A stretch of DNA of 64,000 bases from Clostridia bacterium. GTDB taxonomy: Bacteria > Bacillota > Clostridia > Christensenellales > Aristaeellaceae. The notes under the pieces were generated by a model. The model ran no database searches, had not been told where the DNA came from, and saw only the letters and a program-made list of their open reading frames with translations. Made by a program: the position numbers and the translations under genes. The DNA is taken from contig JAFWSH010000006.1 of assembly GCA_017519405.1 (NCBI GenBank), positions 135,284 through 199,283 of the forward strand, read 5' to 3'. Positions 40,912-51,100 of this stretch are shown piece after piece. Each line of letters begins with the position of its first letter. Position 1 is the stretch's first letter.

Positions 40912-42336
40912 TCAGCGGGTGATGACGTCCACAGGGACGTTGAAAATCTTGGCTACCTTCAGGATGGTGTCGATGTGCCGGCCCACGGCCGCCGCCATGT
41001 GGTGGGTGGGGCCCGCCTCGCTCCAGCGGTTGCAGAAGTCCCGGGCGCCGCAGGTGAAGCGCATGCGCATGTTGGTGTCGCCGAAGGTGAAGATGGGGCC
41101 GTCCTCGTTGACGCCCTCCGCCGCCACAAACTTGAAGTGCCCGTCCCGGTCCTGGGTGATGCCCAGGAAGGTGATGGCCTGGTTGACGGGGGGGTAGAAC
41201 TGGGTGAGGTAGCCGCCGCCGGTCTTGCCGTGGAACACCGGCACGATCTTCATGGTGGGCTTCCTCGCCTGGGAGATGTCCGCGTCGCCGGAGCCGGAGT
41301 GGCCGATGATGCAGATGTCCTCGTCGAAGTCGATGGAGTACATTTCACTCAGCTGCCCCGTGCCGGCGATGGTCTTGAGGATGCCCATGGCCATGGCCAC
41401 CTTGATGTCCCCCTCCACGGCGCAGGCGGTGCCCTGCTTGATGAGCATGGAGAAGGCAGGGATCAGCATGGAGTCCAGCTTGCCGGCCACGCCCTGGGCG
41501 AAGCCGTCGTAGTGGGAGGCCACGAAGCCCAGCTGCTCGTCCTTTACCCACTGCTCAAAGGCCACCACATACCGGGCCATGTCCCAGACCTTCTCCACCG
41601 TGCCGCCGCCCTCGATGTCGAAGGTGTCCAGGATGTCCCGGGCCTTGGACCGGATGGCGTCCTCGTCGGTGATGCCGTCGGCGATGGCCCACATCTTCTC
41701 CCAGTCGAACTGCTTGGTGTAGAGCCACATGCGGTGGTAGAGGTTGGTCTCGTCGATGTACAGGTCCATCATGCCGGGGTAGGGCCGGCCGATCTGGGCC
41801 AGGTTCAGGTCCCGGAAGCGGCGGCGCACCTGGGCGGCGCGGCACCAGTCCGCGATCTCCCGCGCCACCTCGGGGTCGCCCCCCTCCACCACGCCGGTGA
41901 TGACCGCGTGGCGCTTTCCGGCCCGCTCCAGGTCCGCCACCATCTCGCCCACGGCGCCGCAGGCGTAGAGCTCACCCAGCCAGGTGGCGGTGTCGGTATG
42001 GGCGTAGTCCGGGGCCTTCTTCTTCTGCACGTTCACCAGCACCACCGGCACATCCAGGTCCCGTATGGCGGGGAGCATGTTGTAGCTGGTGGCGTAGGTC
42101 AGCAGCTGCAGGATCACCAGGTCCACATCTGCCGCCCGGAATTTGTCCCCGGCGGCCATGGCCTTCTCCTTGGTGGTAACGATGCCGCCGTCCACCAGCT
42201 CCACCGTGTCCGGAAGGGACTGCTTGAAGGCGGCATACTGCCCCTCAAACTCCGGCACCAGGGACGGGAACTGGGGCAGATAGGCCCCCAGGGCGATGGC
42301 GAAGACGCCGACGCGGGCTTTGGTTTCCACAAGCAT
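40912..42336 (-). CDS. AraA/FucI-superfamily sugar isomerase, probable L-rhamnose isomerase by context
   Basis: The 474-residue protein resembles the L-arabinose/L-fucose isomerase superfamily and not RhaA or the xylose-isomerase-like RhaI. Features: N-terminal ARVGVFAIALGAYLPQFP, DVDLVILQLLTYATSYNMLP, VVLVNVQKKKAP, then GFVASHYDGFAQG, acidic metal-site candidates in TACAVEGDIKVAMAM and SIDFDEDICIIGHSGSGD, and late FTFGDTNMRMRF with GPTHHMAAAVGRH. Placed between rhamnulokinase and the aldolase, it is the only candidate to convert L-rhamnose to L-rhamnulose here. That function is inference; the family is seen directly. Its ATG is 3 bases after the rhaB stop. Confidence 0.83.
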   Translation of the reverse strand: MLVETKARVGVFAIALGAYLPQFPSLVPEFEGQYAAFKQSLPDTVELVDGGIVTTKEKAMAAGDKFRAADVDLVILQLLTYATSYNMLPAIRDLDVPVVLVNVQKKKAPDYAHTDTATWLGELYACGAVGEMVADLERAGKRHAVITGVVEGGDPEVAREIADWCRAAQVRRRFRDLNLAQIGRPYPGMMDLYIDETNLYHRMWLYTKQFDWEKMWAIADGITDEDAIRSKARDILDTFDIEGGGTVEKVWDMARYVVAFEQWVKDEQLGFVASHYDGFAQGVAGKLDSMLIPAFSMLIKQGTACAVEGDIKVAMAMGILKTIAGTGQLSEMYSIDFDEDICIIGHSGSGDADISQARKPTMKIVPVFHGKTGGGYLTQFYPPVNQAITFLGITQDRDGHFKFVAAEGVNEDGPIFTFGDTNMRMRFTCGARDFCNRWSEAGPTHHMAAAVGRHIDTILKVAKIFNVPVDVITR

Positions 42337-42339
42337 GGT

Positions 42340-43620
42340 TCAGTCCTCCTTGCTGATCTTGCATTGGATGGCCAGATTCCCCAGGGCGGTGGCCTCGATG
42401 GGCAGGGCGATGACCTGCTTGCCGGTGGCCTCCTCCGTGAGCCGGTTCAGGAAGCTGTTTTTGGCGCCGCCGCCCACGATGTACAGGGCGCTGAAGGTGC
42501 GGCCGGTGTTGTGCTCCAGCTCCGCGATGGCCTGGGCATAGCTCCGGGCCAGGCTGCGGTAGGCGCAGCGGAAGTAGCCGGCGGTGCACTTGGGCGGGTG
42601 GGGGAGCCGGGCGTCGAAGGCGGCCTTCATGCTCTCCGGCGCCAGGAAGATGGGATCGCTCACGTCCACCAGGTGGTCGAAGTGCTTCGCCTCGGCCTCC
42701 GCAGTGATCTCGTCCCAGGGCGTGTCCGGGCAGAGCTCGGCCCGCAGGCGGTTCACCAGCCACATGCCCATGATGTTCTTCTGGTAGCGGTTGTAGCCCA
42801 CGCCCCCCTCGTTGGACCAGTTGGCGGCCATGCTGGCGGCATCCGTGAGGGGAGCGGGGGTCTTCACCCCCAGCAGGGACCAGGTGCCGGAGGAGAGATA
42901 GAGCGCGTCCTCCGCCATGGGGATGCCCTCCACGGCGCTGCCGGTGTCGTGGGTGGCGCACAGGACGGCCTTGATGCCCCTGTAGGTCCCGATCACCGTG
43001 CCCGGCTGCTGCAGGGACTTGAAGAACCGCTTCGGGAGCCCCAGGGCATCGATGATCTCCGGGTCATACTCCCCGGTGCGGGCGCTGACCATGCCGCCGG
43101 TGGTGGCGTTGGTGTACTCATGGCTCTTCACGCCGCACAGCCGGTACATCAGGTACTCCGGGATCATCAGGAAGCCGCAGGCCTTGTCCAGCCGCCCGGC
43201 CAGCTTGTCGGCGTACAGCTGGTAGAGGGTGTTGAAGGGCTGGAACTGGATGCCGGTGCGGCGGTACAGCTCCGGGAAGGGGATCTTCCCGTGAACCTCC
43301 TCAATCACCGCCTCCGTGCGGCTGTCCCGGTAGGCGTAGCAGGGGAGGATCGGCCGATTGTGGTCCATCAGCACATAATCCACGCCCCAGGTGTCCACCG
43401 ACAGGCTTTCGATCTCAGGGCAGGCATCCAGCGCCCGGTCGATGCCGGCGCGCACATGGGCCTCCAGCGCGTCAATGTCCCAGGTGAGGTGCCTGTCCTG
43501 CTCCGTCACCCCGTTGGGAAAGCGGTAGACCTCCCGGGTTCTGATTTCCCCGTCCTCCGGCCAGCCCAGGATGTGGCGGCCGCTGGACGCGCCGATGTCG
43601 ATGGCAAGGTAGTGTTTCAT
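42340..43620 (-). CDS. rhaB: Rhamnulokinase
   Basis: RhaB phosphorylates L-rhamnulose with ATP. The 426-residue FGGY-type kinase opens with YLAIDIGASSGRHILG (phosphate-1 loop), and shows SVDTWGVDYVLMD, PCYAYRDSRT, NTLYQLYAD, the phosphate-2 region ATHDTGSAVEGIP, SSGTWSLLGVK and the adenosine motif VGGGAKNSFLNRLTEEATGK. The DTWGVDY and CYRDxRT-like blocks are specific for rhamnulokinase. ATG 43620 follows GGAGG by 6 bases. It lies 25 bases after the AraC gene, with which it probably shares the promoter at 44718. Confidence 0.95.
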   Translation of the reverse strand: MKHYLAIDIGASSGRHILGWPEDGEIRTREVYRFPNGVTEQDRHLTWDIDALEAHVRAGIDRALDACPEIESLSVDTWGVDYVLMDHNRPILPCYAYRDSRTEAVIEEVHGKIPFPELYRRTGIQFQPFNTLYQLYADKLAGRLDKACGFLMIPEYLMYRLCGVKSHEYTNATTGGMVSARTGEYDPEIIDALGLPKRFFKSLQQPGTVIGTYRGIKAVLCATHDTGSAVEGIPMAEDALYLSSGTWSLLGVKTPAPLTDAASMAANWSNEGGVGYNRYQKNIMGMWLVNRLRAELCPDTPWDEITAEAEAKHFDHLVDVSDPIFLAPESMKAAFDARLPHPPKCTAGYFRCAYRSLARSYAQAIAELEHNTGRTFSALYIVGGGAKNSFLNRLTEEATGKQVIALPIEATALGNLAIQCKISKED

Positions 43621-43645
43621 GGCCAACCTCCGATACAGTCATGCC

Positions 43646-44695
43646 TTACGATTTGGGCTGCTTCCGCTGGCGGTAGCCGCCGGGGGTCTCCCCGGTGTGG
43701 CGGCGGAAGGTGCGGATGAAGTGTTCGGCGCTCTCATAGCCCACGGCGGAGGCCACCTCCGCTACCGGCAGCGCCGTGTCCCGGAGAAGCTGCTCCGCGT
43801 TCTCCATGCGGATGATGGTCAGCAGCTGAATAAAGGTTTGCCCGGTGGTCTGCTTGATGAGCCGCGAGGTGTACTCCGGGGAGTAGTGGAACTCTCCGGC
43901 GATGTCCGCCAGGGTGGCGGTGGCGGCGTGGGCCTGGAGAAACCGGGCGATGCGGATGGCGGTGCGGGAGCTCTCCTCCTGGTCCCGGGGCAGCTCGCAG
44001 GTCTCCATGTGCCGCCGCAGCAGCTGGACAAAGATGGAGGTCATGACGGCGTTGATCTGGGTGGAGTAGTAGGCCTGCTTCTCCAGGGACTCCGTGCACA
44101 GCCGCAGGATGTCCCGCTTCAGCAGCGCGTCCTCACCGGTGTGAAAGATGAGATAGTCGATGCCCTGGTCGCTGTAGAGGGTGCTCATGAAGAAGTTGGA
44201 CAGGAGGTTGTCGCCCTGGAGGATGCTGTAGAAATAGTGGCGGAAGGTGGACTTGCGCATCAGGATGTCCAGCACGATGCTCTCGTCGCTCACGTCCAGG
44301 GCGTGAGTGACCCGGGGCTGGATGAAGCACAGGTCCCCGCTGTGCAGCAGGGAGTGGTTGTCCCGGACCTGGTGGATGCAGCGCCCCTCCAGCACATAGA
44401 ACAGCTCGAAGAAATCGTGGTGGTGGGGGATGGGCGGGGTATAGCAGTTGTGCTTGAACAGGTGCAGCCCCTCCCGGCTGTCCCGGGGGAAATAGGAGTC
44501 CTCAAGGTATTCCTGGCGGATGGTCTCCGGCCACTCCGGGATCAGCAGCGCCATGCGCGCCACCTTCTCGGGATCCAGCCGGGAGAGGTACTCCTCAAAG
44601 CCCGTGGGGGAGGACCGGGCCAGGCGGTAGTCGCGGTAAAACAGCTCGCTTTCGTTCAGCGTGCGGAGCCGGGCCAGCAGGACTTCCTCTTCCAT
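43646..44695 (-). CDS. AraC family transcriptional regulator of the rhamnose locus
   Basis: The 349-residue regulator has an N-terminal cupin-like ligand domain (IPHHHDFFELFYVLEGRCIHQ, GDLCFIQPRVTHAL) and a C-terminal double HTH (LADIAGEFHYSPEYTSRLIK, TGQTFIQLLTIIRMENAEQL, VAEVASAVGYESAEHFIRTF, then FRRHTGETPGGYR). Gene order suggests it senses rhamnose or rhamnulose and controls both the rha operon and the divergent glycosidase genes; this is inference. ATG 44695 follows AGAGGGGGA and fits the family start, while the longer frame would begin inside the promoter. Confidence 0.92.
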   Translation of the reverse strand: MEEEVLLARLRTLNESELFYRDYRLARSSPTGFEEYLSRLDPEKVARMALLIPEWPETIRQEYLEDSYFPRDSREGLHLFKHNCYTPPIPHHHDFFELFYVLEGRCIHQVRDNHSLLHSGDLCFIQPRVTHALDVSDESIVLDILMRKSTFRHYFYSILQGDNLLSNFFMSTLYSDQGIDYLIFHTGEDALLKRDILRLCTESLEKQAYYSTQINAVMTSIFVQLLRRHMETCELPRDQEESSRTAIRIARFLQAHAATATLADIAGEFHYSPEYTSRLIKQTTGQTFIQLLTIIRMENAEQLLRDTALPVAEVASAVGYESAEHFIRTFRRHTGETPGGYRQRKQPKS

Positions 44696-44717
44696 GGCGC
44701 ATCCCCCTCTCACCCGC

Positions 44718-44746
44718 AGTATACAAGAGAGAAGAATTTTTGTCAA
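44718..44746 (-). promoter_or_regulatory. Consensus promoter for the AraC-rhaB-isomerase-rhaD operon
   Basis: On the minus strand TTGACA (44746-44741) and TATACT (44723-44718) are 17 bp apart, 22 bases upstream of the AraC gene start. Confidence 0.85.
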
Positions 44747-44800
44747 TTTTGATGCCGAAAACCTCAGAAAACAAGAAAACGCGGATGTTTACATGCCAAA

Positions 44801-44821
44801 TTCCACATGTCCGGAAATGTG
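44801..44821. promoter_or_regulatory. Candidate operator palindrome between the rha operon and the glycosidase genes
   Basis: TTCC/GGAA and CACAT/ATGTG inverted pairs nest in 44801-44821, roughly mid-way between the divergent promoters. The binding protein is unknown; the AraC regulator is the obvious candidate, though AraC sites are usually direct repeats. Confidence 0.4.
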
Positions 44822-44882
44822 ATGTCAATAATTATCAGTCGATTTGCGCAAAAATGCACATAGCCATTCCGGCCCACGGGGT

Positions 44883-44888
44883 TATAAT
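44883..44888 (+). promoter_or_regulatory. -10 element of the glycosidase operon with no good -35
   Basis: TATAAT lies about 57 bases upstream of the GH78-like gene start. The hexamer 17 bp upstream (ATAGCC) does not resemble TTGACA, as expected for an activator-dependent promoter. The contrast with the consensus divergent promoter is notable. Confidence 0.6.
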
Positions 44889-44944
44889 GGGATTGACAAC
44901 AAACGGCAAACGGGACCGCCCGTTGCCTCACAGAGAGGAACAAT

Positions 44945-46480
44945 ATGGAACTGATATCGATCATCCCGGATTTTCAGCCCCGGAATGATCCGGAATTGCT
45001 GAAAAAGGCGGAGGCGCTGCGGCCTGAGCTCCACCACACGGAGTATCCGGCGCCGGCGGCGTATCTGCTCAACGGCGCTCCCCTGACCGGGAACCCGGAG
45101 GAGACGGAACTGCGGCAGGGGGATCAGCTGCTGGCGGACTTCGGCCGCCATCTGGTGGGCCGCGTGAGCCTGCAGCTGGCGGCGGCGGGATCCCACCAGG
45201 ACGCCCCCGCTTTCCTGCAGCTGGATCTGGCGGAGATCCCCGGGGAACTGGCGGAGGACCCGGAGAGCTATCACGGCTGGCTGTCCCCCAGCTGGATTCA
45301 GCGGGAGCGGCTGCACATCGACCGGCTGCCGGCGGAGGAAACCCTGCCCCGGCGCTATGCCTTCCGCTATGTGCGCCTCACGGTGCTGGGCACCTCCCCC
45401 AAATACCGCCTGGTGGTGAAGGGCATCTCCTGCCGGGCGGAGAGCGCGGCGGACGAGACAAGGCTACCCGCCCTGCCCCCCCTGGACCCGGAGTTGACGG
45501 CCATCCGGGCCGCCGGGCTGCGGACCCTGGCGGAGTGCATGCAGGAGGTGCTGGAGGACGGCCCCAAGCGGGACCAGCGGCTCTGGCTGGGGGATCTGCG
45601 GCTGCAGGCCCTGGGCATCTACGCCTCCTACCGGCAGACGGACCTGGTGAAGCGCTGCCTGTATCTCTTTGCGGGCACCACCTTCCCGGACGGCCGGATG
45701 AGTGCGAACGTATTCACCGAGCCGGAGCCGGCGGCGGACGATACCTATCTGGCGGATTTCGCCCTGATCTATCCCATGGCGCTGCAGGAGTACCTGTCGG
45801 AGACCGACGACGGGGAGGCCGCGGAGGATCTCACGGAGCCGGCCCTGGCGCAGACCGACTGGGTGCTGGCCCACTGCCTGGGGGCCGACGGCCTCATCAC
45901 CCGGGAGGCGGCGAAGGACTGCCTCATCGACTGGAGCGACACCCTGGACCGCAGCGCCTGCCTCACCGGCGTGCTGATCTGCAGCCTGGACGCCTGCGCC
46001 GGGCTCTGCACACGGCGGGGCGCGGAACTGCGGGCGGCGGCCTACCGGCGGGTGGCGGCGCAGCTGCGCCGGAGCGCCCTGGAGAAATGGTGGTCGGAGC
46101 AGGAGGGCTGCTTCGTCACCGGCGGCCAGACCGCCATCCACACCCAGGTGTGGATGACCCTGGCGGATGTGATGCCGGAGGGCCGGGCAGAGGCGGCTTT
46201 CGGAAAGGCACTGAACGCCCTGGACAGCCCCCGGATGATGACCCCCTACATGCACCACTACTACGTGACGGCCCTGCTCCGGGCGGGACTGCGGGAGAAG
46301 GCGGAGGCCCACCTGCGATCCTACTGGGGCGGCATGATTGCCCAGGGCGGGGACACCTTCTGGGAGTGCTGGGATCCGGAGCATCCGGAGGCCTCCCCCT
46401 ACGGCGGCCGGGTGGTTAACAGCCACTGCCACGCCTGGAGCTGCACCCCCGTGTATCTGATCGGGCGATTCTTCTCCTGA
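44945..46480 (+). CDS. Alpha-L-rhamnosidase-like glycosidase (GH78-type six-hairpin), compact
   Basis: The 511-residue protein has the (alpha/alpha)6 catalytic region of GH78-type enzymes: DGPKRDQRLWLGDLRLQALG (the DxxKRDR-xWxGD block), DGRMSANVF, FALIYPMALQEY, WGGMIAQGGDTFWECWDP and the SHCHAWSCTPVYLIGRF ending with the catalytic-domain HAWS motif. A short beta-sandwich part (1-170) precedes it, so it is far smaller than typical 900-1000 residue rhamnosidases. No signal peptide is visible, so it should act on imported oligosaccharides. It is first in the plus-strand run diverging from the rha operon. Confidence 0.87.
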   Translation: MELISIIPDFQPRNDPELLKKAEALRPELHHTEYPAPAAYLLNGAPLTGNPEETELRQGDQLLADFGRHLVGRVSLQLAAAGSHQDAPAFLQLDLAEIPGELAEDPESYHGWLSPSWIQRERLHIDRLPAEETLPRRYAFRYVRLTVLGTSPKYRLVVKGISCRAESAADETRLPALPPLDPELTAIRAAGLRTLAECMQEVLEDGPKRDQRLWLGDLRLQALGIYASYRQTDLVKRCLYLFAGTTFPDGRMSANVFTEPEPAADDTYLADFALIYPMALQEYLSETDDGEAAEDLTEPALAQTDWVLAHCLGADGLITREAAKDCLIDWSDTLDRSACLTGVLICSLDACAGLCTRRGAELRAAAYRRVAAQLRRSALEKWWSEQEGCFVTGGQTAIHTQVWMTLADVMPEGRAEAAFGKALNALDSPRMMTPYMHHYYVTALLRAGLREKAEAHLRSYWGGMIAQGGDTFWECWDPEHPEASPYGGRVVNSHCHAWSCTPVYLIGRFFS

Positions 46481-46511
46481 GACCCCGGAACCGCGAAAGG
46501 AGGCGCTTCCC

Positions 46512-47978
46512 TTGAGCACCCGTCAGGCTTTCAACCCCTACCTCCCCAGCTGGGAGTATGTCCCCGACGCCGAGCCCCACATTGTGGACGACCGGGTGTA
46601 CATCTACGGCTCCCACGACCTGTTCAACGGCCTCAACTTCTGCCTGGGGGACTATGTCTGCTGGTCCGCCCCGGTGGATGACCTGGGGAACTGGACCTAC
46701 CACGGCTGCATCTACCGCCGGGAGCAGGACCCCGCCGCGCCGAAGATCCGGCTGACCAACGGCCTGGCGGCGCCGGACATGGTGGTCGGCCCTGACGGAA
46801 GGTACTACCTGTACTACTTCATGGGCGGCACCAAGATGATCTCCGTGGCCGTGTGCGACGAGCCTGCGGGCAAGTATGAATTCTACGGCTATGTGAAATA
46901 CCAGGACGGCACCCCCATCGGCAAGCGGGGCGAGCCCTTCCAGTTCGACCCGGGCTGCCTGATGGACGAGGACGGCCGGCTCTACCTCTACACCGGCTTT
47001 GCCTTCGGCGGCAACCCCATCCTGCTGGACGGCTCCCAGCCCACCAAGCACGGCCCCATGTTCTTCGAGCTGGACCCGAAGGACATGCTGACGGTGATCT
47101 CCGGGGACGAGCTGCGCTACATCGGGGTCCTCACCGGGGAGGAGGCCAAGGGCACCCCCTATGAGGCCCAGCCCTTCGGCGAGGCCAGCTCCATGCGCAA
47201 GTTCGGCGGGAAGTACTACTTCATCTACTCCTCCCTGAACAGCCACAACCTGTGCTGGGCGGTGAGCGACCGGCCCGACGGCGGTTTCACCTACGGCGGC
47301 GTGCTGGTCTCCTGCGGCGACATCGGCCTGCCCGGCGTGCCGGATGTGAAGCACGCCCGGATGTGCACCGGCAACACCCACGGCAGCCTCATTGAGATCG
47401 GCGGCCGCTACTACGTCTTCTACCACCGGCACTCCAACCGGAAGCAGTCTTCCCGGCAGGCCTGCGCCGAGGAGATCCGCTTCGAGGACGGGAAATTCTT
47501 CCAGGCGGAGATGACCTCCTGCGGCCTGAACGGCGCGCCCCTGAGCGGCAAGGGACACTACCCGGCCTACATCGCCTGCAACGTGTACGGCAAGGACGGC
47601 ACCATGTTCCTCTCCATGCTGAAGCACCCCCGGGGCAGCCACCCCTTCCTCACCCAGAAGGGCGGGGACCGGGAGGAGGGGCCGGACCAGTACATCTCCA
47701 ACTTCTGCACGGACTGCACCGTGGGCTTCAAGTACTTCGACCTGCGTGAGACCCGGAGCATCACCGTGCATCTCCAGGGCTACGGCAACGGCTGCTGTGT
47801 GGTGGTCCGCCGGGAGGAGCACGGCGACCCCATCTGCCGGATTCCCGTGGAGACCGCCCTGCAGGAGAAGGCCTTCACCGGCAGCCTGCCGGAGGGCCTG
47901 GGAGAGCGGGAGGCGCTGTACTTCTCCGTGGAGGGCAAGGGCGGCACCTTCGACTTCGTCTCCTTCGACCTGGCGTGA
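46512..47978 (+). CDS. Glycoside hydrolase family 43 protein
   Basis: The 488-residue protein has a five-bladed beta-propeller start typical of GH43: NPYLPSWEYVPDAEPHIVDD with the base Asp, VYIYGSHDLFNG, TNGLAAPDMVVGPDGRYYLYY (Asp of the second position), GCLMDEDGRLYLYTG and FGEASSMRKFGGKYYFIYS with the acid Glu. A C-terminal beta domain of about 140 residues may be a carbohydrate-binding module. Substrates in GH43 are usually arabinofuranosides, xylosides or galactans. No signal peptide is seen. The start is TTG 46512, 8-10 bases after AAAGGAGG. It lies 31 bases after the GH78-like gene. Confidence 0.87.
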   Translation: MSTRQAFNPYLPSWEYVPDAEPHIVDDRVYIYGSHDLFNGLNFCLGDYVCWSAPVDDLGNWTYHGCIYRREQDPAAPKIRLTNGLAAPDMVVGPDGRYYLYYFMGGTKMISVAVCDEPAGKYEFYGYVKYQDGTPIGKRGEPFQFDPGCLMDEDGRLYLYTGFAFGGNPILLDGSQPTKHGPMFFELDPKDMLTVISGDELRYIGVLTGEEAKGTPYEAQPFGEASSMRKFGGKYYFIYSSLNSHNLCWAVSDRPDGGFTYGGVLVSCGDIGLPGVPDVKHARMCTGNTHGSLIEIGGRYYVFYHRHSNRKQSSRQACAEEIRFEDGKFFQAEMTSCGLNGAPLSGKGHYPAYIACNVYGKDGTMFLSMLKHPRGSHPFLTQKGGDREEGPDQYISNFCTDCTVGFKYFDLRETRSITVHLQGYGNGCCVVVRREEHGDPICRIPVETALQEKAFTGSLPEGLGEREALYFSVEGKGGTFDFVSFDLA

Positions 47979-48142
47979 ACCCGCCCCGGGCGGATCCAAC
48001 AAGTCACCTTTGACCCGGCAGAGTGCGGCCGGGCTGAATGATGAGCGGCGCAGGAGCCCCCTCCCGCGCCGGACCCCTGCGGGGCAGGAAGGAAATCCTC
48101 AGCAAAACTGCGCACGGTGCGCAAGGAAAGGAAGAATGGAAC

Positions 48143-51100
48143 ATGGGAAAGTCTAAGAAACTCACATCCTTCTTCAAGGGCATGGCCTGCTTGCTGGCCT
48201 GTCTGCTGGTCTTCGCCTCGGTGGGCTCCGGCATTGTGGAAGGGTACCGCGGTTCCCTGGACAGCGTTCTGGGCACTGAGAGCTACAGAACGGTGGAGGA
48301 CGCCTCCACGGCGGTCTTCAAGAGCGACTATGCCACCATCGAGGAGATGGCGGCGGCCGCCAAGGACATCGCCATCCGTGAGGGCGAGGAAGGCACCGTC
48401 GTCATGAAGAACGACAACGCCGCCCTGCCCCTGGCCAAGGGCAGCCAGGTGGTGCTCTTCGGCCTGGCCGCCTATGCGCCGTATCCCTATGCAAACGGCG
48501 ACCTGAAAGGCGGCAACGCGGACGCCGTTGACCTGGTGCAGGCGCTGGAGGCGGAAGGCCTCAACATCAACGCCACGGTGAAGGACTTCTACGTGACCAA
48601 CATCCTCAACCGGCACGAGGAGATGGTGCCCAACCGCTGGACGGGCGAACTGATGCCCTCTGTGGCCTATGACAACATCTATGTGGCGGCCCCCGGCGAC
48701 ATGGTGGACTACAAGGTGGTGGAAGTCGCGCCTGAGCTCTACGCGGAGAAGGGTGCGCCCGAGACCTGGAAGGAGTCCATTGACAAGGAGAACACCACCG
48801 CCATCGTGGTCTTTGCCCGGGGCGCCGGCGAGGGCAACACCTATGCCCCCGGCAAGGCCCTGAACTATGCCGGCGAGGCCACCGGCGCGGATCCCCTGGC
48901 CCTGTCTGCGGACGAGCTGGCCGTGGTGGACGTGGCCAAGGAAACCTGCGGCAAGGTCGTGGTGCTGATCAACTCCGGCAACAACATGGTGCTCAAGGAG
49001 ATCGCCAAGGGCGGCGCCCATGAGGTGGACGCCATCTGCTACATCGGCGTGATCAACGACTATCAGCTCACCGGCGTGGCCCGGGTGCTCACCGGCGCGG
49101 TGAACGCCACCGGCGCCATGGCGGACACCTATGTGGCCGACAACGCCTCCATCCCCGCAGTGGTGAACTTCGGCGGCGGCTACTTCGCCGACTATGACAT
49201 CGCCGCCTCCCACGGCGACGATCCCCGCTACCCCGGCCAGGAGATCGGCAACACCGAGACCGGCTCCTTCGGCGGCAGCGCCTCCTACAACGGCGGCCAC
49301 TACATCGTGGAGGCCGAAGGCATCTACGTGGGCTACAAGTACTTTGAGACCCGCTACTTCGACAGCATCGCCAACCCGGCCTTCAACGCTGCCTCCGCCA
49401 AGGGCGCGACCCAGGACGCTGCCTGGGACTACAACAAGGAAGTTCTCTACACCTTCGGCCACGGCCTGTCCTACATCCCCTATGAGCAGACCATCAAGAG
49501 CGTGACCGTGGACAAGACCGAGGACGGCGAGGTCAAGGCCGTGGTGGCCGTGACCAACAAGGGCGACAAGGACGGCAAGTTCCTGGCCCAGCTCTATGTG
49601 CAGGTCCCCTACACCGAGTATGACAAGACCAACCTGGTGGAGAAATCCGCTGTGTCCTTCCTGAACTCCGCCAAGGTGGACGTGAAGGCCGGCGAGACCC
49701 AGGAGGTCACCATCACCGTGCCCGCCAAGTACCTGGCCAGCTACGACTACAAGGCGGCCAAGACCTGGATCCTGGACGAGGGCGACTACCTCTTCACCGC
49801 CGCGGCGGGCTCCCACGCGGCCGTGAACAACTTCCTGGCCTACGCGGGCCTGGAGACCGACGGCACCACCGAGAAGGGTGAGGTCGTCACCTGGAACCTG
49901 GCGGCCTTTGACAAAACCACCTATGCCACCGACAACGGCACCGCCGTCACCAACGTGGCGGACAACGCCGACCTGAACTATTGGACCGGCAAGGACACGG
50001 TCACCTACCTGTCCCGTCAGGACTGGGACGCCACCTATCCCATCAACTACAACGAGGTGGAGATCAAGATCGGCGACAGCCCCAAGAAGGATGAGTGGAT
50101 TGCCCAGATGCGGGGCCAGGTCTACACCGTGAAGACCAACGAGCCCGCCAAGGAAGGCGAGGACACCGGCCTGCGCTTCTACACCGTCAATGGCGACACC
50201 GAGAAGATCGGCAACATCAACGATCCCTACTGGGACAACCTGGTGAACCAGATCCTCATCGACGAGGCGGTGGGCGCGGTCATCCACGGCGGCAGCCGCA
50301 GCGACGAGCTGACCCATGTGGAGAACCCCATCGTGCTCCAGAACGAGGGCGTGTCCGGCTTCACCACCGGCTACAATGACCAGGCCAGCGGCAAGACCTA
50401 CAAGTTCAACATCCACTCCCAGACCCTGATCGGCTCCTCCTTCAACCCGCAGCTGGCCTATGAGTGGGGCCGCGTGGAGGGCAACTCCGGCCTGTGGATC
50501 AAGCGCTACGACCTGTGGGGCACCGGCCTGACCCTGCGCCGCACCCCCTACAACGGCCGCAACTATGAGTACATCTCCGAGGATCCCATGCTGACCAACC
50601 GGATGGGCTACAGCATTATGCTGGGCTGCAAGGAAAAGGGCATCATGAACGGCCCGAAGCACATGGGCTTCAACGACCAGGAGCACAACCGCGCCGGCAT
50701 CTCCGCCTACATGCATGAGCAGAAGTTCCGGGAGACCGACATGCGGGGCTTCCAGGGCGGCCTGGACGACGCCAAGGGCCTGGCGGTCATGATCGCCTTC
50801 AACCGCATCGGCGCCACCGCCGCCGCCCACCATGCCGGCATGATCCAGCAGGTCATGCGCAAGGAGTGGGGCTACTGGGGCCTGATCTCCACCGACATGA
50901 TGAACAACTCCTACTACTTCAACCCCGAGTCCATGGTCATGGCCGGCATCACCCAGGTGGCCGACTTCGCCACCAACGACAACCATATCAATCAGGGTGA
51001 GGGCGGCGTGGACAAGACCTGGCCCTACATCTCCGTGGAGAGCGTCAAGAACGACGCCACGCTGGTGAACATGGCCCGGGAGGACCTGAAGTATCAGCTC

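Noticed and set aside
44747-44882. A CcpA cre site in the rhamnose promoter region
   Set aside because: No 14-base match close to TGWAANCGNTNWCA was seen; the nearest candidate around GAAAACGCGG lacks the second half.
47979-48142. A promoter in the GH43-GH3 gap
   Set aside because: TTGACC at about 48010 has no acceptable -10 at 16-18 bp. Small hairpins are present but no T-run, so the gap is left without a called signal.
47780-50986. A 1068-codon minus-strand open frame opposite GH43 and GH3
   Set aside because: It is an antisense shadow of GH3 with repetitive Val/Gly/His content and no recognisable domain.
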